A stretch of 64,000 nt of DNA, from the NCBI GenBank assembly GCA_017517665.1, contig JAFWYP010000022.1:57717-121716 (forward strand). Reading direction: 5' to 3'. A model generated the notes under the pieces. The model was not told the DNA's origin, searched no databases, and saw only the letters and a list, made by a program, of their open reading frames with translations. Shown here piece after piece: positions 1 through 8,001 of this stretch; the first letter of the stretch is position 1; every line of letters starts with the position of its first letter. This stretch comes from Clostridia bacterium (lineage in GTDB: Bacteria; Bacillota; Clostridia; Oscillospirales; Acutalibacteraceae). A program made the position numbers and the translations under genes.

Positions 1-1
1 A

Positions 2-481
2 CTGATTGAATTTGACAAGCGCGAAGCAAAGCTCAAAAATGCACTTGCAACTATTGTTGATGATTTCGATTTCATTTTTCTTGACTGTCCCCCTTCTCTC
101 GGACTCATAACTCTCAACGGTCTTTGCGCTGCAGATACGCTGATTGTTCCGATTCAGTGCGAATTCTATGCGCTCGAAGGTCTTTCACAGCTCATTTCAA
201 CAGTCAGAACGGTCAAGCGTCTTTATAATCCCTACATAGAAATTGAGGGCGTTCTTCTCACAATGTATAACGGTCAGCTCAATCTCACTCAGCAGGTTGT
301 TGAGGAAGTGAAGCGCTGCTTCCCGAAAAAGGTTTATTCAACCGTTATCCCCAGAAATGTCAGACTTTCCGAAGCACCCAGCTACGGTCAGCCCGTTATG
401 TATTACGATAAATCATCCAAGGGCGCACACGCATATAATGACCTTGCAGATGAATTTCTTAGAGTGACGGGAGCAATTTGA
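2..481 (+). CDS. parA: ParA/Soj chromosome-partitioning ATPase (5' end outside window)
   Basis: The reading frame is already open at the left edge, so only the C-terminal 159 residues are visible. They contain the hydrophobic Walker B-type strand FIFLDCPPSLG near the start and the ParA core stretch LIVPIQCEFYALEGLSQL. The C-terminal motif SEAPSYGQPVMYY is typical of chromosomal Soj proteins. The family binds ATP and non-specific DNA and works with ParB at parS sites to segregate origins; in Bacillus Soj also controls DnaA. The deviant Walker A loop lies outside the window. parB follows after a 282-bp gap filled with inverted repeats, whereas these two genes are usually nearly contiguous. Confidence 0.95.
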   Translation: MIEFDKREAKLKNALATIVDDFDFIFLDCPPSLGLITLNGLCAADTLIVPIQCEFYALEGLSQLISTVRTVKRLYNPYIEIEGVLLTMYNGQLNLTQQVVEEVKRCFPKKVYSTVIPRNVRLSEAPSYGQPVMYYDKSSKGAHAYNDLADEFLRVTGAI

Positions 482-488
482 ACTATGC

Positions 489-712
489 CTGAAAGTGAAT
501 CTTTTTAACGCTTTTCGGCATTTCGTGATTGAAAGGCGTCAGCCTTACTGCTCACTCAATTGCCAAAAATCATTTAAAAATCTTTCACTCTCAGGTCTAA
601 GATTTTTTATCGTGAGGATTTTTGGCTTGTCAAGGCACAAAACGGAGCAAATCCTTGACGGATTTGCGAGTATTTTAACGAAGAAAAGGCGGAAATCATC
701 CGATAAAAAACA
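489..712. repeat. two consecutive long imperfect hairpins between parA and parB
   Basis: Arms at 489-508 and 574-594 (CTGAAAGTGAATC-like against its inverse) form the first hairpin. Arms at 601-612 and 701-712, a perfect TTTTTTATCG/CGATAAAAAA core, form the second. Inside the second lies a perfect 8-bp hairpin, GCAAATCC/GGATTTGC, at 647-667. The motifs GATTTTTGGCTTGTCAAGGC and TATTTTAACG...AGGCGGAAA recur, inverted, in the palindromic element at 18.1 kb, so these look like two members of one dispersed intergenic repeat family. An open frame crosses the region but the base pairing explains the sequence better than coding does. Confidence 0.6.
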
Positions 713-763
713 CAGTTCAGATTACTCCCGCCACTCTATAAATAACAAATAAGGAGAAAATAT

Positions 764-1633
764 ATGGCACCGAAAAAAGGCGGTCTCGGCAGAGGACTCA
801 CCTCTCTGCTTGCGGATAATTCTTTGGAAGAAACAAGCGCAGCTCAGCCCGTGAAGCTGAACTTAATGGATATTGAACCCAACAAAGATCAGGCAAGAAA
901 GCAGTTTGACGAAGCAGCTCTTTCAGAGCTTGCCGATTCAATCGCACAGCACGGCGTTTTGCAGCCGCTTCTTGTCCGTCCCCTCATCGGCGGCGGATAT
1001 CAGCTTGTTGCAGGTGAAAGACGCTGGAGAGCAAGCCGCATTGCAGGTCTTACACAAGTACCCGTTGTTATAAAGGAACTCAGCGATACTGAAGCTGCCG
1101 TTATTTCTTTAATAGAAAATTTACAGCGTGAAGACCTCAACCCCGTTGAAGAAGCACTCGGCTTTGCAAGCCTTATGAAGGACTTCAATCTCACTCAGGA
1201 AGAGGCGGCGCAGAGGGTCGGCAAATCACGCCCTGCAGTTGCAAATGCACTCCGTCTTTTGAAGCTTCCCGAAAAGGTGCTCGACATGGTGCGTGAAAAC
1301 AAGCTTTCCGCAGGTCATGCAAGAGCATTGGCGGCAATCGACGACGAAAAGGTTCTTATTTCCACAGCAGAATTAATCGTTGCAAAAGGACTTTCGGTAA
1401 GAGCCGTTGAAAAGCTTGTCAAAACCCTCACCGCCGAAAAGAAAGAGAAGGCAAAGAAAACCGCATCCCGTGCAACCTTCTTTGATGAGGTTGAGCTTTC
1501 GCTCAATAACTCGCTCGGCAGAAAAGCAAAGGTTATCACAAAAAGCGGCAAGGAGTCGGGCACTCTCGAAATCGCTTTCTACGATAAAGACGACCTCGCA
1601 CGCATCGCATCAATTCTTTCGGCTTTAGAGTAA
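764..1633 (+). CDS. parB: ParB/Spo0J centromere-binding CTPase
   Basis: A 289-residue protein of normal family length, starting at ATG with an AAGGAG site 8 bases upstream. It opens with GRGLTSLL and carries the ParB N-terminal domain at about residues 36-110, including the CTP-binding/arginine motif GERRWRA at about 84-90. A helix-turn-helix, LTQEEAAQRVGKSRPAVANA, lies near 143-162 and a basic C-terminal dimerization region follows. The family binds parS, spreads as a CTP-gated clamp and loads SMC. It is in the same orientation as parA. No near-perfect parS 16-mer was recognised by eye in this window, but a systematic search was not possible. Confidence 0.97.
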   Translation: MAPKKGGLGRGLTSLLADNSLEETSAAQPVKLNLMDIEPNKDQARKQFDEAALSELADSIAQHGVLQPLLVRPLIGGGYQLVAGERRWRASRIAGLTQVPVVIKELSDTEAAVISLIENLQREDLNPVEEALGFASLMKDFNLTQEEAAQRVGKSRPAVANALRLLKLPEKVLDMVRENKLSAGHARALAAIDDEKVLISTAELIVAKGLSVRAVEKLVKTLTAEKKEKAKKTASRATFFDEVELSLNNSLGRKAKVITKSGKESGTLEIAFYDKDDLARIASILSALE

Positions 1634-2521
1634 TGCCGCAAGGGTCAGCATGGGAATACAATTTTTGAGTATACCGTCAAAATCGCTTATCGGCAGAGGA
1701 TTTTCACCCTTACCGATTTCGATTGTATAGGCAGGTTTGTTGAAATAATCAATAAACCAATCCTTGAATCCCCCGTGCGAAGCAAGACCCGAATTTTCAA
1801 TAAGATTATAACCGCTGACGGAAGAAAAGATTTTTGCAATCTCTTCACTCCGCGGCGGTTTTTTATTGCCGTATTCCCAGAAGATTTCTTCGCCCTGACT
1901 GTGAAGTGCAATCACCATTCGCGGAGTATAAAGTCTGCAAAGATAAACGAGAGCCTTGGTTTCGGGCTCGCTTTCAGGGGCATATCCGCCGTATCTTCTC
2001 GGTGAGGGTCCGAGTATGCCGCTTTCGGTTTCCATTCTGCGAAGCTCGTTCCAGCCTGCATCAAAATTATGATTTATGTCAACTCCCCTTGCGTTGGAAT
2101 TCCATTTATCATCGGAAACGGCAGCGATTTTTCTGCAGATTTCGGAAAACCTTCCTGCACTCTCAAATCCGTTCAATGCAATCTCAACCCCGTCGGGATT
2201 TACGCACGGAACGATAATTATGCTTCGGGTTATGCCTGAAGGGTCGACACCCCATATCGGAATTCGGTTTGATTTGGAATGAAGTATAATTTCTGCAAAT
2301 CGCAGGGCAAGGAGAGTTGTGAGCCATTCCTGAGCATGAAAACCCGCCGCGATTATAACGGGATTTCGGCTTTTTCCGACTGTCAGAGAATAAATATTTC
2401 TCTGACACATAGACTTTCCGATAATGTTCACTCCGATAAACGGATAAGCTTTTTTTAAAGAAAAAATCATTTTTCTTTGATTTTCATATGTCATTCTTGT
2501 AGGGTTTGTGATATAATTCAT
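1625..2521 (-). CDS. M14-family zinc carboxypeptidase
   Basis: A 298-residue M14 peptidase without a signal peptide. Counting from the ATG at 2521, zinc ligands are His62 and Glu65 (HAQEW) and His207 (ALHSQGE). The substrate-binding motif NARGVDINHNF is at 143-153 and the catalytic Glu is E268 in YTIEIGKGENP. The layout resembles the gamma-D-glutamyl-diaminopimelate peptidases that trim peptidoglycan stem peptides, but no LysM or other wall-binding domain is present, so the substrate is inferred. A GTG nine bases upstream is in frame, but GAGGTG sits 6 bases before the ATG, which is preferred. It is convergent with parB and the stop codons overlap. Confidence 0.9.
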   Translation of the reverse strand: MNYITNPTRMTYENQRKMIFSLKKAYPFIGVNIIGKSMCQRNIYSLTVGKSRNPVIIAAGFHAQEWLTTLLALRFAEIILHSKSNRIPIWGVDPSGITRSIIIVPCVNPDGVEIALNGFESAGRFSEICRKIAAVSDDKWNSNARGVDINHNFDAGWNELRRMETESGILGPSPRRYGGYAPESEPETKALVYLCRLYTPRMVIALHSQGEEIFWEYGNKKPPRSEEIAKIFSSVSGYNLIENSGLASHGGFKDWFIDYFNKPAYTIEIGKGENPLPISDFDGILKNCIPMLTLAALL

Positions 2522-2563
2522 AAGTAACACCTCAATAAACTATATGCAAGAGGAGAATTTATT

Positions 2564-3112
2564 ATGGAGATATTTGAAAAAACGGTTGAAAAGAATTATG
2601 TATATAAAGGAAAGATTATTAACGTGCGCTGTGACAAGGCAGAGCTTCACAACGGCAAACCCTGTACACGCGAGGTTGTTGAGCATAACGGCGGTGTATG
2701 CGTTGCGGCACTTACAGATGAAAACGAGCTGATTTTTGTCCGCCAGTTCAGATATCCTTATATGGAGGTTATTCTTGAGCTTCCCGCAGGCAAGCTCGAG
2801 CTTGGCGAAGACCCCTTTGAAGCAGGCAAAAGAGAGCTTGAAGAAGAAACCGGTACTGTTGCGGAAAAATATTATGACCTCGGAAAGTTTTATCCCACTC
2901 CGGGATATTGCGGTGAAATCATTCATCTTTATGCCGCTTCAAATCTAAAATCAACTGCAATGAATCCAGATGAGGATGAATTCCTTGAGGTTGAGAAAAT
3001 TGCGATTGATAAAGCGGTTGATATGGTTCTTAATAACGAAATCCGCGACGGTAAAACACAGACACTTATAATGAAAGTTTCGGAAATGCTCCGCAGAGGT
3101 ATAATTGAATGA
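2564..3112 (+). CDS. NUDIX hydrolase, ADP-ribose pyrophosphatase type
   Basis: A 182-residue protein with a full NUDIX box at residues 76-98: Gly, then Glu82, then the RELEEETG core, matching GX5EX7REUXEEXGU. The preceding strand FVRQFRYPYMEVILELPAG is typical of ADP-ribose pyrophosphatases (NudF/YqkG type), which hydrolyse ADP-ribose to AMP and ribose-5-phosphate. An AGAGGAG site precedes the ATG. Its last codons overlap the start of maf by an ATGA junction, implying translational coupling of two nucleotide-cleaning enzymes. Confidence 0.93.
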   Translation: MEIFEKTVEKNYVYKGKIINVRCDKAELHNGKPCTREVVEHNGGVCVAALTDENELIFVRQFRYPYMEVILELPAGKLELGEDPFEAGKRELEEETGTVAEKYYDLGKFYPTPGYCGEIIHLYAASNLKSTAMNPDEDEFLEVEKIAIDKAVDMVLNNEIRDGKTQTLIMKVSEMLRRGIIE

Positions 3113-3654
3113 AAAAAATAATTCTTGCATCCTCATCGCCGAGAAGAAAAGAGCTTCTCACAACGGCGGGAATTGAATTTGAAATTCATGTCAAAGAGGT
3201 TGACGAATCCGTGCCCGATGGCACTCCCCCTGCCGAAGCCGCAAAAATGACGGCAGCCAGAAAAGCCGCCGCCGTTGCAGAAGATTATGCTGATTGCGTT
3301 GTTATCGGCGCAGATACCATAGTTGTTGCAAACGGAAAAATTCTCGGAAAACCGAAGGATGAAGCCGACGCAGAATCAATGCTCAGAATGCTTTCAGGCA
3401 TTGAGCACGAAGTTATAACCGGCGTTTGCATTATCAGAAACGGTACACCCGAAACCTTTGCACAAATCAGCAAGGTTAAATTCTATGATCTCACAGATGA
3501 AGAAATTTCCGCTTACGTTGCCACAAAAGAGCCTATGGATAAGGCAGGCGCATACGGAATTCAGGGTCTCGGCTGCAAGCTTGTTGAACACATCGAGGGT
3601 GATTATTTCAATATAGTCGGTCTGCCCGTTGCCGAGGTTTGCAGAAGAATATAA
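3109..3654 (+). CDS. maf: Maf-family nucleoside triphosphate pyrophosphatase
   Basis: A 181-residue Maf protein. It begins with the signature strand ILASSSPRRKELL (residues 4-16) and has the catalytic GADTIV and GKPKDEADA segments, then GAYGIQGLG near the C terminus. The family hydrolyses non-canonical or modified NTPs (dTTP/UTP/m5UTP), and overexpression blocks septation in Bacillus. It overlaps the NUDIX gene by four bases (ATGA). The next gene is convergent, with only three bases between the stops, so there is no room for a separate terminator. Confidence 0.95.
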   Translation: MKKIILASSSPRRKELLTTAGIEFEIHVKEVDESVPDGTPPAEAAKMTAARKAAAVAEDYADCVVIGADTIVVANGKILGKPKDEADAESMLRMLSGIEHEVITGVCIIRNGTPETFAQISKVKFYDLTDEEISAYVATKEPMDKAGAYGIQGLGCKLVEHIEGDYFNIVGLPVAEVCRRI

Positions 3655-3657
3655 TTC

Positions 3658-4749
3658 TTAAATTTCATCGGGATACCAGTCGCTCTGTCGGATTCTTTCC
3701 GTCAGGGCTTTTGCTATTTTTTCGGTTTTTTCAAAATTCATCGCCTCAATATAAACCGCTTCAAGCTCATCGTGGATATCCTTTGCCATTTTAAGAGCGC
3801 AGACCGCTTCATCAAGAAGCTCTTTTGCCGCTTTTTTTGAGAAAGACAATCTTGCACGGTGAGAAAGCAACTCTTCTGAAGAATAAAAACGGCGGAGCGA
3901 TACCGTTTTGGTAGGATTCAGTTTCAAATCGCATAATTTATCGGCGGTGAAAAATCCGAGTGACAATTCTTTAATAATAATATGACGGATTGCGCCCTCT
4001 CTGCTGACCGACGGACTTGAAATAACAGAATAACCGCTTGCAAGCGCATAGGTGCGAAGTCTGTCGATAAGCACGGAAGAAGCAACTCCGAAATCATCCT
4101 CAAAAACAATAATTTCATCGCAAAGAAAATCAACCGTTTCCGAAAGAAAATAATATCCTTTCGGAGTTACGGCATCGAGAAGCCTGATTTTTTCAAGACC
4201 GATTCTGCCGTTCGGTTTTTTGAAATGTCGGTTGGAAAGCCTTGATGCGTAACGGATAAGCCTTCCGTTATCAAGGCAGTCACGGCAGATTTTTTCGCCG
4301 TCGCCGAAGATTGAAAACGCCGATTCAATGAACCGTCTGCTTCTCATATGGCAGGCTCTGTTTTTATCCGTCAGCTCAATTATTTTTTCTTTTTTATCAA
4401 AAAGAAGTTTTTTATTCCAGCATTCGCCAAGATTGATTATCTCACCTGTTGCGCCCGGATAATCGGGGTCGATTGTGTGGGGCGAAGTGCCGTCGGCAAT
4501 GCTGACCCGAAGCGACGGAATGATGATTCCGTCAAGCGATGAGGGGTCTGACGAACAGAAAATTTTTTCGCATTCAATATCCATTTTTTCTATTTCCGAT
4601 GCAATTTTTTTCATCATGGAGGATTTTCCCGTTCCCGGACCGCCCTTTATAATAAATGTATATTGACCTTCGATTTTCGGTGTAAGCTGTGAAAAGCATG
4701 AAAAAAAGCCGTTTTTACCGCTTGAACCCAAAAAATATCCCTGATTCAT
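3658..4749 (-). CDS. P-loop ATPase of the PRK06851 type, function unknown
   Basis: A 363-residue cytoplasmic protein with a clear Walker A motif, GGPGTGKSS, at residues 36-44. A second conserved-looking block, PKGYYFLSE followed by IIVFEDDFGVASS, suggests a second degenerate nucleotide-binding half, as in the PRK06851-like proteins of spore-forming Firmicutes. That assignment is from memory of the family's appearance and is not certain. No membrane segment. An in-frame ATG lies 18 bases further upstream, but GGGGGT is positioned correctly only for the ATG at 4749. The biochemical role is unknown. Confidence 0.75.
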   Translation of the reverse strand: MNQGYFLGSSGKNGFFSCFSQLTPKIEGQYTFIIKGGPGTGKSSMMKKIASEIEKMDIECEKIFCSSDPSSLDGIIIPSLRVSIADGTSPHTIDPDYPGATGEIINLGECWNKKLLFDKKEKIIELTDKNRACHMRSRRFIESAFSIFGDGEKICRDCLDNGRLIRYASRLSNRHFKKPNGRIGLEKIRLLDAVTPKGYYFLSETVDFLCDEIIVFEDDFGVASSVLIDRLRTYALASGYSVISSPSVSREGAIRHIIIKELSLGFFTADKLCDLKLNPTKTVSLRRFYSSEELLSHRARLSFSKKAAKELLDEAVCALKMAKDIHDELEAVYIEAMNFEKTEKIAKALTERIRQSDWYPDEI

Positions 4750-4886
4750 ATCAAGACCCCCAACCATGTTTTAATACTAATTTATTCAAAATTTCGGTAT
4801 TTGTGAAAAAACATTATGATTTTTATCTGCTTTTTTATTTTTTTACCTTAAATTGAAAATATAGCAATAAAAAACAAAAATTTCTC

Positions 4887-4915
4887 TTGATATTATTTTA
4901 ATTATAATATATAAT
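4887..4915 (+). promoter_or_regulatory. sigma-A promoter of the SRP RNA gene
   Basis: TTGATA at 4887-4892 and TATAAT at 4910-4915 are separated by exactly 17 bases, in AT-rich DNA. Transcription would begin near 4922, just before the SRP RNA. The dnaX start is 185 bases downstream and may depend on read-through. Confidence 0.8.
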
Positions 4916-4932
4916 ATAAAGGTATCTGAACA

Positions 4933-5077
4933 GGCATTTCTTTAGTCATGTGGCGTGTGGGTCCTGTGCGACAGGGCGCCGTGAACCATGTCAGGCGGGT
5001 GAACCGAGCAGCATTAAGCGGATAGTCTTGTGCGCCACAGTCTGCCTGCCGCCATATGACTAAGGAAATGCTTTTTT
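4933..5077 (+). ncRNA. ffs: bacterial signal recognition particle RNA (4.5S/small SRP RNA)
   Basis: The two ends pair over a long helix: GGCATTTCTTTAGTCATGTGGC at the 5' side matches GCC..CATATGACTAAGGAAATGC at 5051-5071, followed by a T run that ends transcription. The apical Ffh-binding domain is intact, with GTCAGG on one side and AGCAGC on the other of the symmetric internal loop (about 4997-5020). The loop at the tip is GTGAA closed by CGG/CCG rather than the usual GGAA tetraloop. SRP RNA lying directly upstream of dnaX is a familiar Firmicutes arrangement and supports the call. Confidence 0.9.
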
Positions 5078-5107
5078 AATAAATAACCTGTAAAGGAGAG
5101 TGAAAAG

Positions 5108-6736
5108 ATGTATCAGGCGTTATACAGAAAATGGAGACCGCAGACTTTCAATGATGTTTACGGTCAGCCTCATGTCACAAAAACTCTGCAGAATCAGCTT
5201 TGCAGCGGGAGAATTTCACATGCCTATCTTTTCACGGGTTCAAGAGGTACGGGCAAAACAACCTGCGCAAAGATTCTTTCAAAGGCGGTAAACTGTCTTT
5301 CACCGATTGACGGCAATCCCTGCAATGAATGCGAAATCTGCCGCGGAATTGATAACGGCTCAATTCTTGACGTTATTGAAATTGACGCCGCAAGCAACAA
5401 CGGTGTTGATAATATCCGTGACTTGCGCGAAGAAGCAAACTTTACTCCCGTAAATGCAAAATACAGAGTTTATATAATCGACGAGGTTCATATGCTTTCA
5501 ATCGGCGCATTCAATGCGCTTCTGAAAACTCTTGAAGAGCCTCCCTCACATGTTATTTTTATTCTTGCAACAACGGAAATTCATAAGCTGCCGTCAACCA
5601 TTCTTTCAAGATGCCAGCGTTTTGATTTCAAGAGAATTGCACCCGAGGATATAACCTCCAGACTTCTCTATGTTGCGGAAAAAGAAAACGTAAATCTCAC
5701 CGAAAACGCCGCAAACCTTATTGCACGAATAGCCGACGGCGGTATGCGTGACGCACTTTCACTTCTTGACCGCTGCTTTGCAATGGGAACGGATATTGAC
5801 GAAAACGCAGTCAGCGATGCCGCAAGTATTGCAGGCACAATTCATCTTTTCTCATTTTCGGAATACGTTGCAAACGGTGATTTTACAAGTTCATTGAAGC
5901 TTGTTTCAAAGCTCCACAGCGAAAGCTGTGATATTGACAGCCTCTGTACGGAGCTTACTCTGCATTTCAGAAATCTTATGGTTGCAAAAACCGTTTCGGA
6001 ATGCGAAGGACTCATTGTTTGCTCAAAGGATGAACTTGCATCTCTCAAAGAAAGAGCTGCTTCGCTCAAGCTCTCAAAAATTCTTGAATGCATTGAAATT
6101 CTTGAACAGACAGCCAAAAACATAAAAAATGCCGCAAACAAAAAAATTCAGCTTGAAGCGGCAGTCATAAAAATGTGTGCACCTTCATCGGCAGACGCGG
6201 CAATTTCCGAAGGACTTGAGGAAAGAATTTCAAAGCTTGAAGAATTGCTTGTAAACGGAGTCAGACCTGCCGCCGCACCCGTAGCTGTACCTGCACCCGT
6301 TCAGGAAACAAAAAAAACCGAACCGATTCCGGAGCCGATAAAAGAAGAACCAAAACCCGAAATCAGAGAGCCTGAAAAAGCTCCCGAACCTGCACCCGCT
6401 GCACCGCCCGCAGAGCAGAGCGACGTTGCCGACGGTCCGTTTGTTAACTGGGTTGATGTTCTCGATAAAATCAAGCTCTATGATATTCCCCTTTTCGGAA
6501 TCATGGCAAACACAACGGCTGTAATCAAAAACGGCAGAGTTGTTATCTCTTCGAATAATCCCACTCTTTTTGATTTCATCTGCACGGATACCCATTCAAA
6601 AGAGCTTGCAAGAGCTGTTTATGAAGTAATGGGCAGAAAAATGAAAATTGCGGTTTCAAATCCCGAAAAAGCAAAGGCAGAAAAAAGTCCGCTTGAGGAT
6701 TTAAAAAACAAGATAAATAAATTCAATAATAATTGA
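5108..6736 (+). CDS. dnaX: DNA polymerase III subunit tau/gamma
   Basis: A 542-residue clamp-loader ATPase. Walker A is GSRGTGKT at 44-51, followed by a four-Cys zinc module (about 64-79), Walker B YIIDEVHML and the sensor/arginine-finger region STILSRCQRFDFKR. After domain III there is a Pro/Ala/Glu-rich linker (about 390-440) and a C-terminal tau-like domain expected to contact polymerase and helicase. An AAAGGAGAG site precedes the ATG. An uninterrupted run of eight A at 6310-6317 (ACA AAA AAA ACC) sits at the start of the linker; loss of one A would end translation at codon 411, giving a gamma-like product. ybaB and recR follow as an operon. Confidence 0.97.
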   Translation: MYQALYRKWRPQTFNDVYGQPHVTKTLQNQLCSGRISHAYLFTGSRGTGKTTCAKILSKAVNCLSPIDGNPCNECEICRGIDNGSILDVIEIDAASNNGVDNIRDLREEANFTPVNAKYRVYIIDEVHMLSIGAFNALLKTLEEPPSHVIFILATTEIHKLPSTILSRCQRFDFKRIAPEDITSRLLYVAEKENVNLTENAANLIARIADGGMRDALSLLDRCFAMGTDIDENAVSDAASIAGTIHLFSFSEYVANGDFTSSLKLVSKLHSESCDIDSLCTELTLHFRNLMVAKTVSECEGLIVCSKDELASLKERAASLKLSKILECIEILEQTAKNIKNAANKKIQLEAAVIKMCAPSSADAAISEGLEERISKLEELLVNGVRPAAAPVAVPAPVQETKKTEPIPEPIKEEPKPEIREPEKAPEPAPAAPPAEQSDVADGPFVNWVDVLDKIKLYDIPLFGIMANTTAVIKNGRVVISSNNPTLFDFICTDTHSKELARAVYEVMGRKMKIAVSNPEKAKAEKSPLEDLKNKINKFNNN

Positions 6737-6749
6737 TTGGAGAATAACT

Positions 6750-7085
6750 ATGAAAGCAAGAATTCCCGGCGCACCTCAGGGTGGCGGCAACATGATGAAA
6801 AAAATTCAGGAAATGCAGGAAAATATGACAAAAATCCAGCAGGAAGTTGAAGCAACAGAGTTTTCCTCAACAGTCGGCGGCGGCGCTGTTGAGGTTGTTG
6901 TAAACGGCGCACATGAAGTAACTGCTGTTAACCTCAAACCCGAAGTTGTTGACCCCGATGATATTGAAATGCTTCAGGACCTCATTATTTCCGCATTCAA
7001 CGAAAGCATCCGCAAGGCAAACGATGCTATGGAGCAGGGTATGGAAAAGGCTAAAGGCGGTCTTTCAATCCCCGGTCTTTTCTGA
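6750..7085 (+). CDS. YbaB/EbfC nucleoid-associated protein
   Basis: A 111-residue protein with the family's amphipathic N-terminal helix (MMKKIQEMQENMTKIQQEVE) and the conserved core VGGGAVEVVVNGAHEV, ending in a glycine-rich tail. The family forms dimers with a tweezer shape that bind DNA without strong sequence preference. Its place between dnaX and recR is nearly universal. It starts 13 bases after dnaX with a TTGGAGA site, and its stop overlaps the recR start by one base. Confidence 0.95.
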   Translation: MKARIPGAPQGGGNMMKKIQEMQENMTKIQQEVEATEFSSTVGGGAVEVVVNGAHEVTAVNLKPEVVDPDDIEMLQDLIISAFNESIRKANDAMEQGMEKAKGGLSIPGLF

Positions 7086-7684
7086 TGAGCGGATTTACAC
7101 CGTCTTTAGAAAGACTTATCGAGCAGTTTGCCCGTCTGCCGTCGGTCGGAAAAAAGAGCGCACAGCGCCTTGCATTCCATATTCTCAATATGACCGAGGA
7201 AGAGGCAAAAAAATTCACGGATTCAATAAACGATGCCCGTAAGTCTATAAAAAAATGCACCGTCTGCTGCAATCTGACAGACGGCGAGGTGTGTCATATC
7301 TGCACTTCTCCGACAAGGGATAAATCAACAATCTGCGTTGTTGAGGACCCGAGAGATGTTATTGCAATTGAACGCACACACGAATTCAACGGCTTATATC
7401 ATGTTCTTCACGGCGTTATTTCTCCGATGAATGATATAAATCCCGAGGATATCTGCATAAAAGAGCTTCTTCTCCGTCTCGGTGACGATACCGTTAAAGA
7501 GGTTATCATGGCAACCAATCCCACCGTTGAGGGCGAAGCGACTTCGATGTATATTTCAAGGTTGATTAAACCTCTCGGAGTTAATGTGAGCCGTCTTGCA
7601 TACGGTGTGCCTGTCGGTGCAGATCTCGAATATGCGGATGAATTCACTCTTATCCGTGCTCTTGAGGGCAGAAAAGAGCTTTAA
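7085..7684 (+). CDS. recR: recombination protein RecR
   Basis: A 199-residue RecR of standard length. It has the N-terminal helix-hairpin-helix (LPSVGKKSAQRLAFHIL), a four-Cys zinc finger (CTVCC...CHIC, about residues 59-74) and the Toprim domain beginning ICVVEDPRDVIAIE. The family loads RecA with RecF and RecO at gaps. Here recR and recF flank the origin-like region and dnaN. The ATG overlaps the ybaB stop (TGATG), so translation is coupled. Confidence 0.97.
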   Translation: MSGFTPSLERLIEQFARLPSVGKKSAQRLAFHILNMTEEEAKKFTDSINDARKSIKKCTVCCNLTDGEVCHICTSPTRDKSTICVVEDPRDVIAIERTHEFNGLYHVLHGVISPMNDINPEDICIKELLLRLGDDTVKEVIMATNPTVEGEATSMYISRLIKPLGVNVSRLAYGVPVGADLEYADEFTLIRALEGRKEL

Positions 7685-7696
7685 AATACCAAAAAG

Positions 7697-7970
7697 TTTT
7701 CCACTTTTTTATACTTTTCCACACATGGGTTTTCCACATATTCACAATGGCAAAAACAGGGAAGTGAATAACCTTAATTTGTCCACATACCCATGTTAAT
7801 AATTTACAGCCGATTTTCCTTTATTTCTCAACAGTTTCGGGAGTTATACCATATTTTCACCCTCCCTACTACTACTACTATAAATATATATAATATATTA
7901 TTTATTTCATTGAGAAAAAATCTTAAAAAATTCAAATCCGTCTTTCGGAATTCAAAATGAGTGTGGATAA
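7697..7970. other. oriC: oriC-like region: DnaA boxes, GC patch, DnaA-trios, AT-rich unwinding element
   Basis: DnaA-box-like 9-mers occur at 7715-7723 and 7730-7738 (TTTTCCACA), 7738-7746 (ATATTCACA), 7763-7771 (inverse TTATTCACT) and 7779-7787 (TTGTCCACA), with a weaker one at 7697-7705. A perfect inverse TTATCCACA lies at 7962-7970. A C-rich patch (7860-7866) runs into four TAC trinucleotides (7867-7880), then about 30 bases of pure A/T. The order of boxes, GC patch, DnaA-trios and AT-rich element just before dnaN matches the Bacillus subtilis basal unwinding system. Unusually, recR rather than dnaA is upstream. Residual possibility: a DnaA-regulated dnaN promoter rather than the active origin. 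Confidence 0.75.
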
Positions 7971-8001
7971 ATTTCCGGAAGAAAAACAGGAGGATATTTA
8001 C

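Noticed and set aside
495-752. Open frame of 85 codons between parA and parB
   Set aside because: No ribosome binding site, odd Ser/Lys/Arg composition, and the DNA is two long hairpins shared with a non-coding element elsewhere.
7867-7880. TAC repeat as a random microsatellite
   Set aside because: Its position between a GC patch next to DnaA boxes and an A/T tract before dnaN fits DnaA-trios too well to be chance.
7957-8001. Longer N terminus for dnaN
   Set aside because: It would code through the perfect DnaA box and has no ribosome binding site; the ATG at 8002 has AGGAGG and the normal family start.
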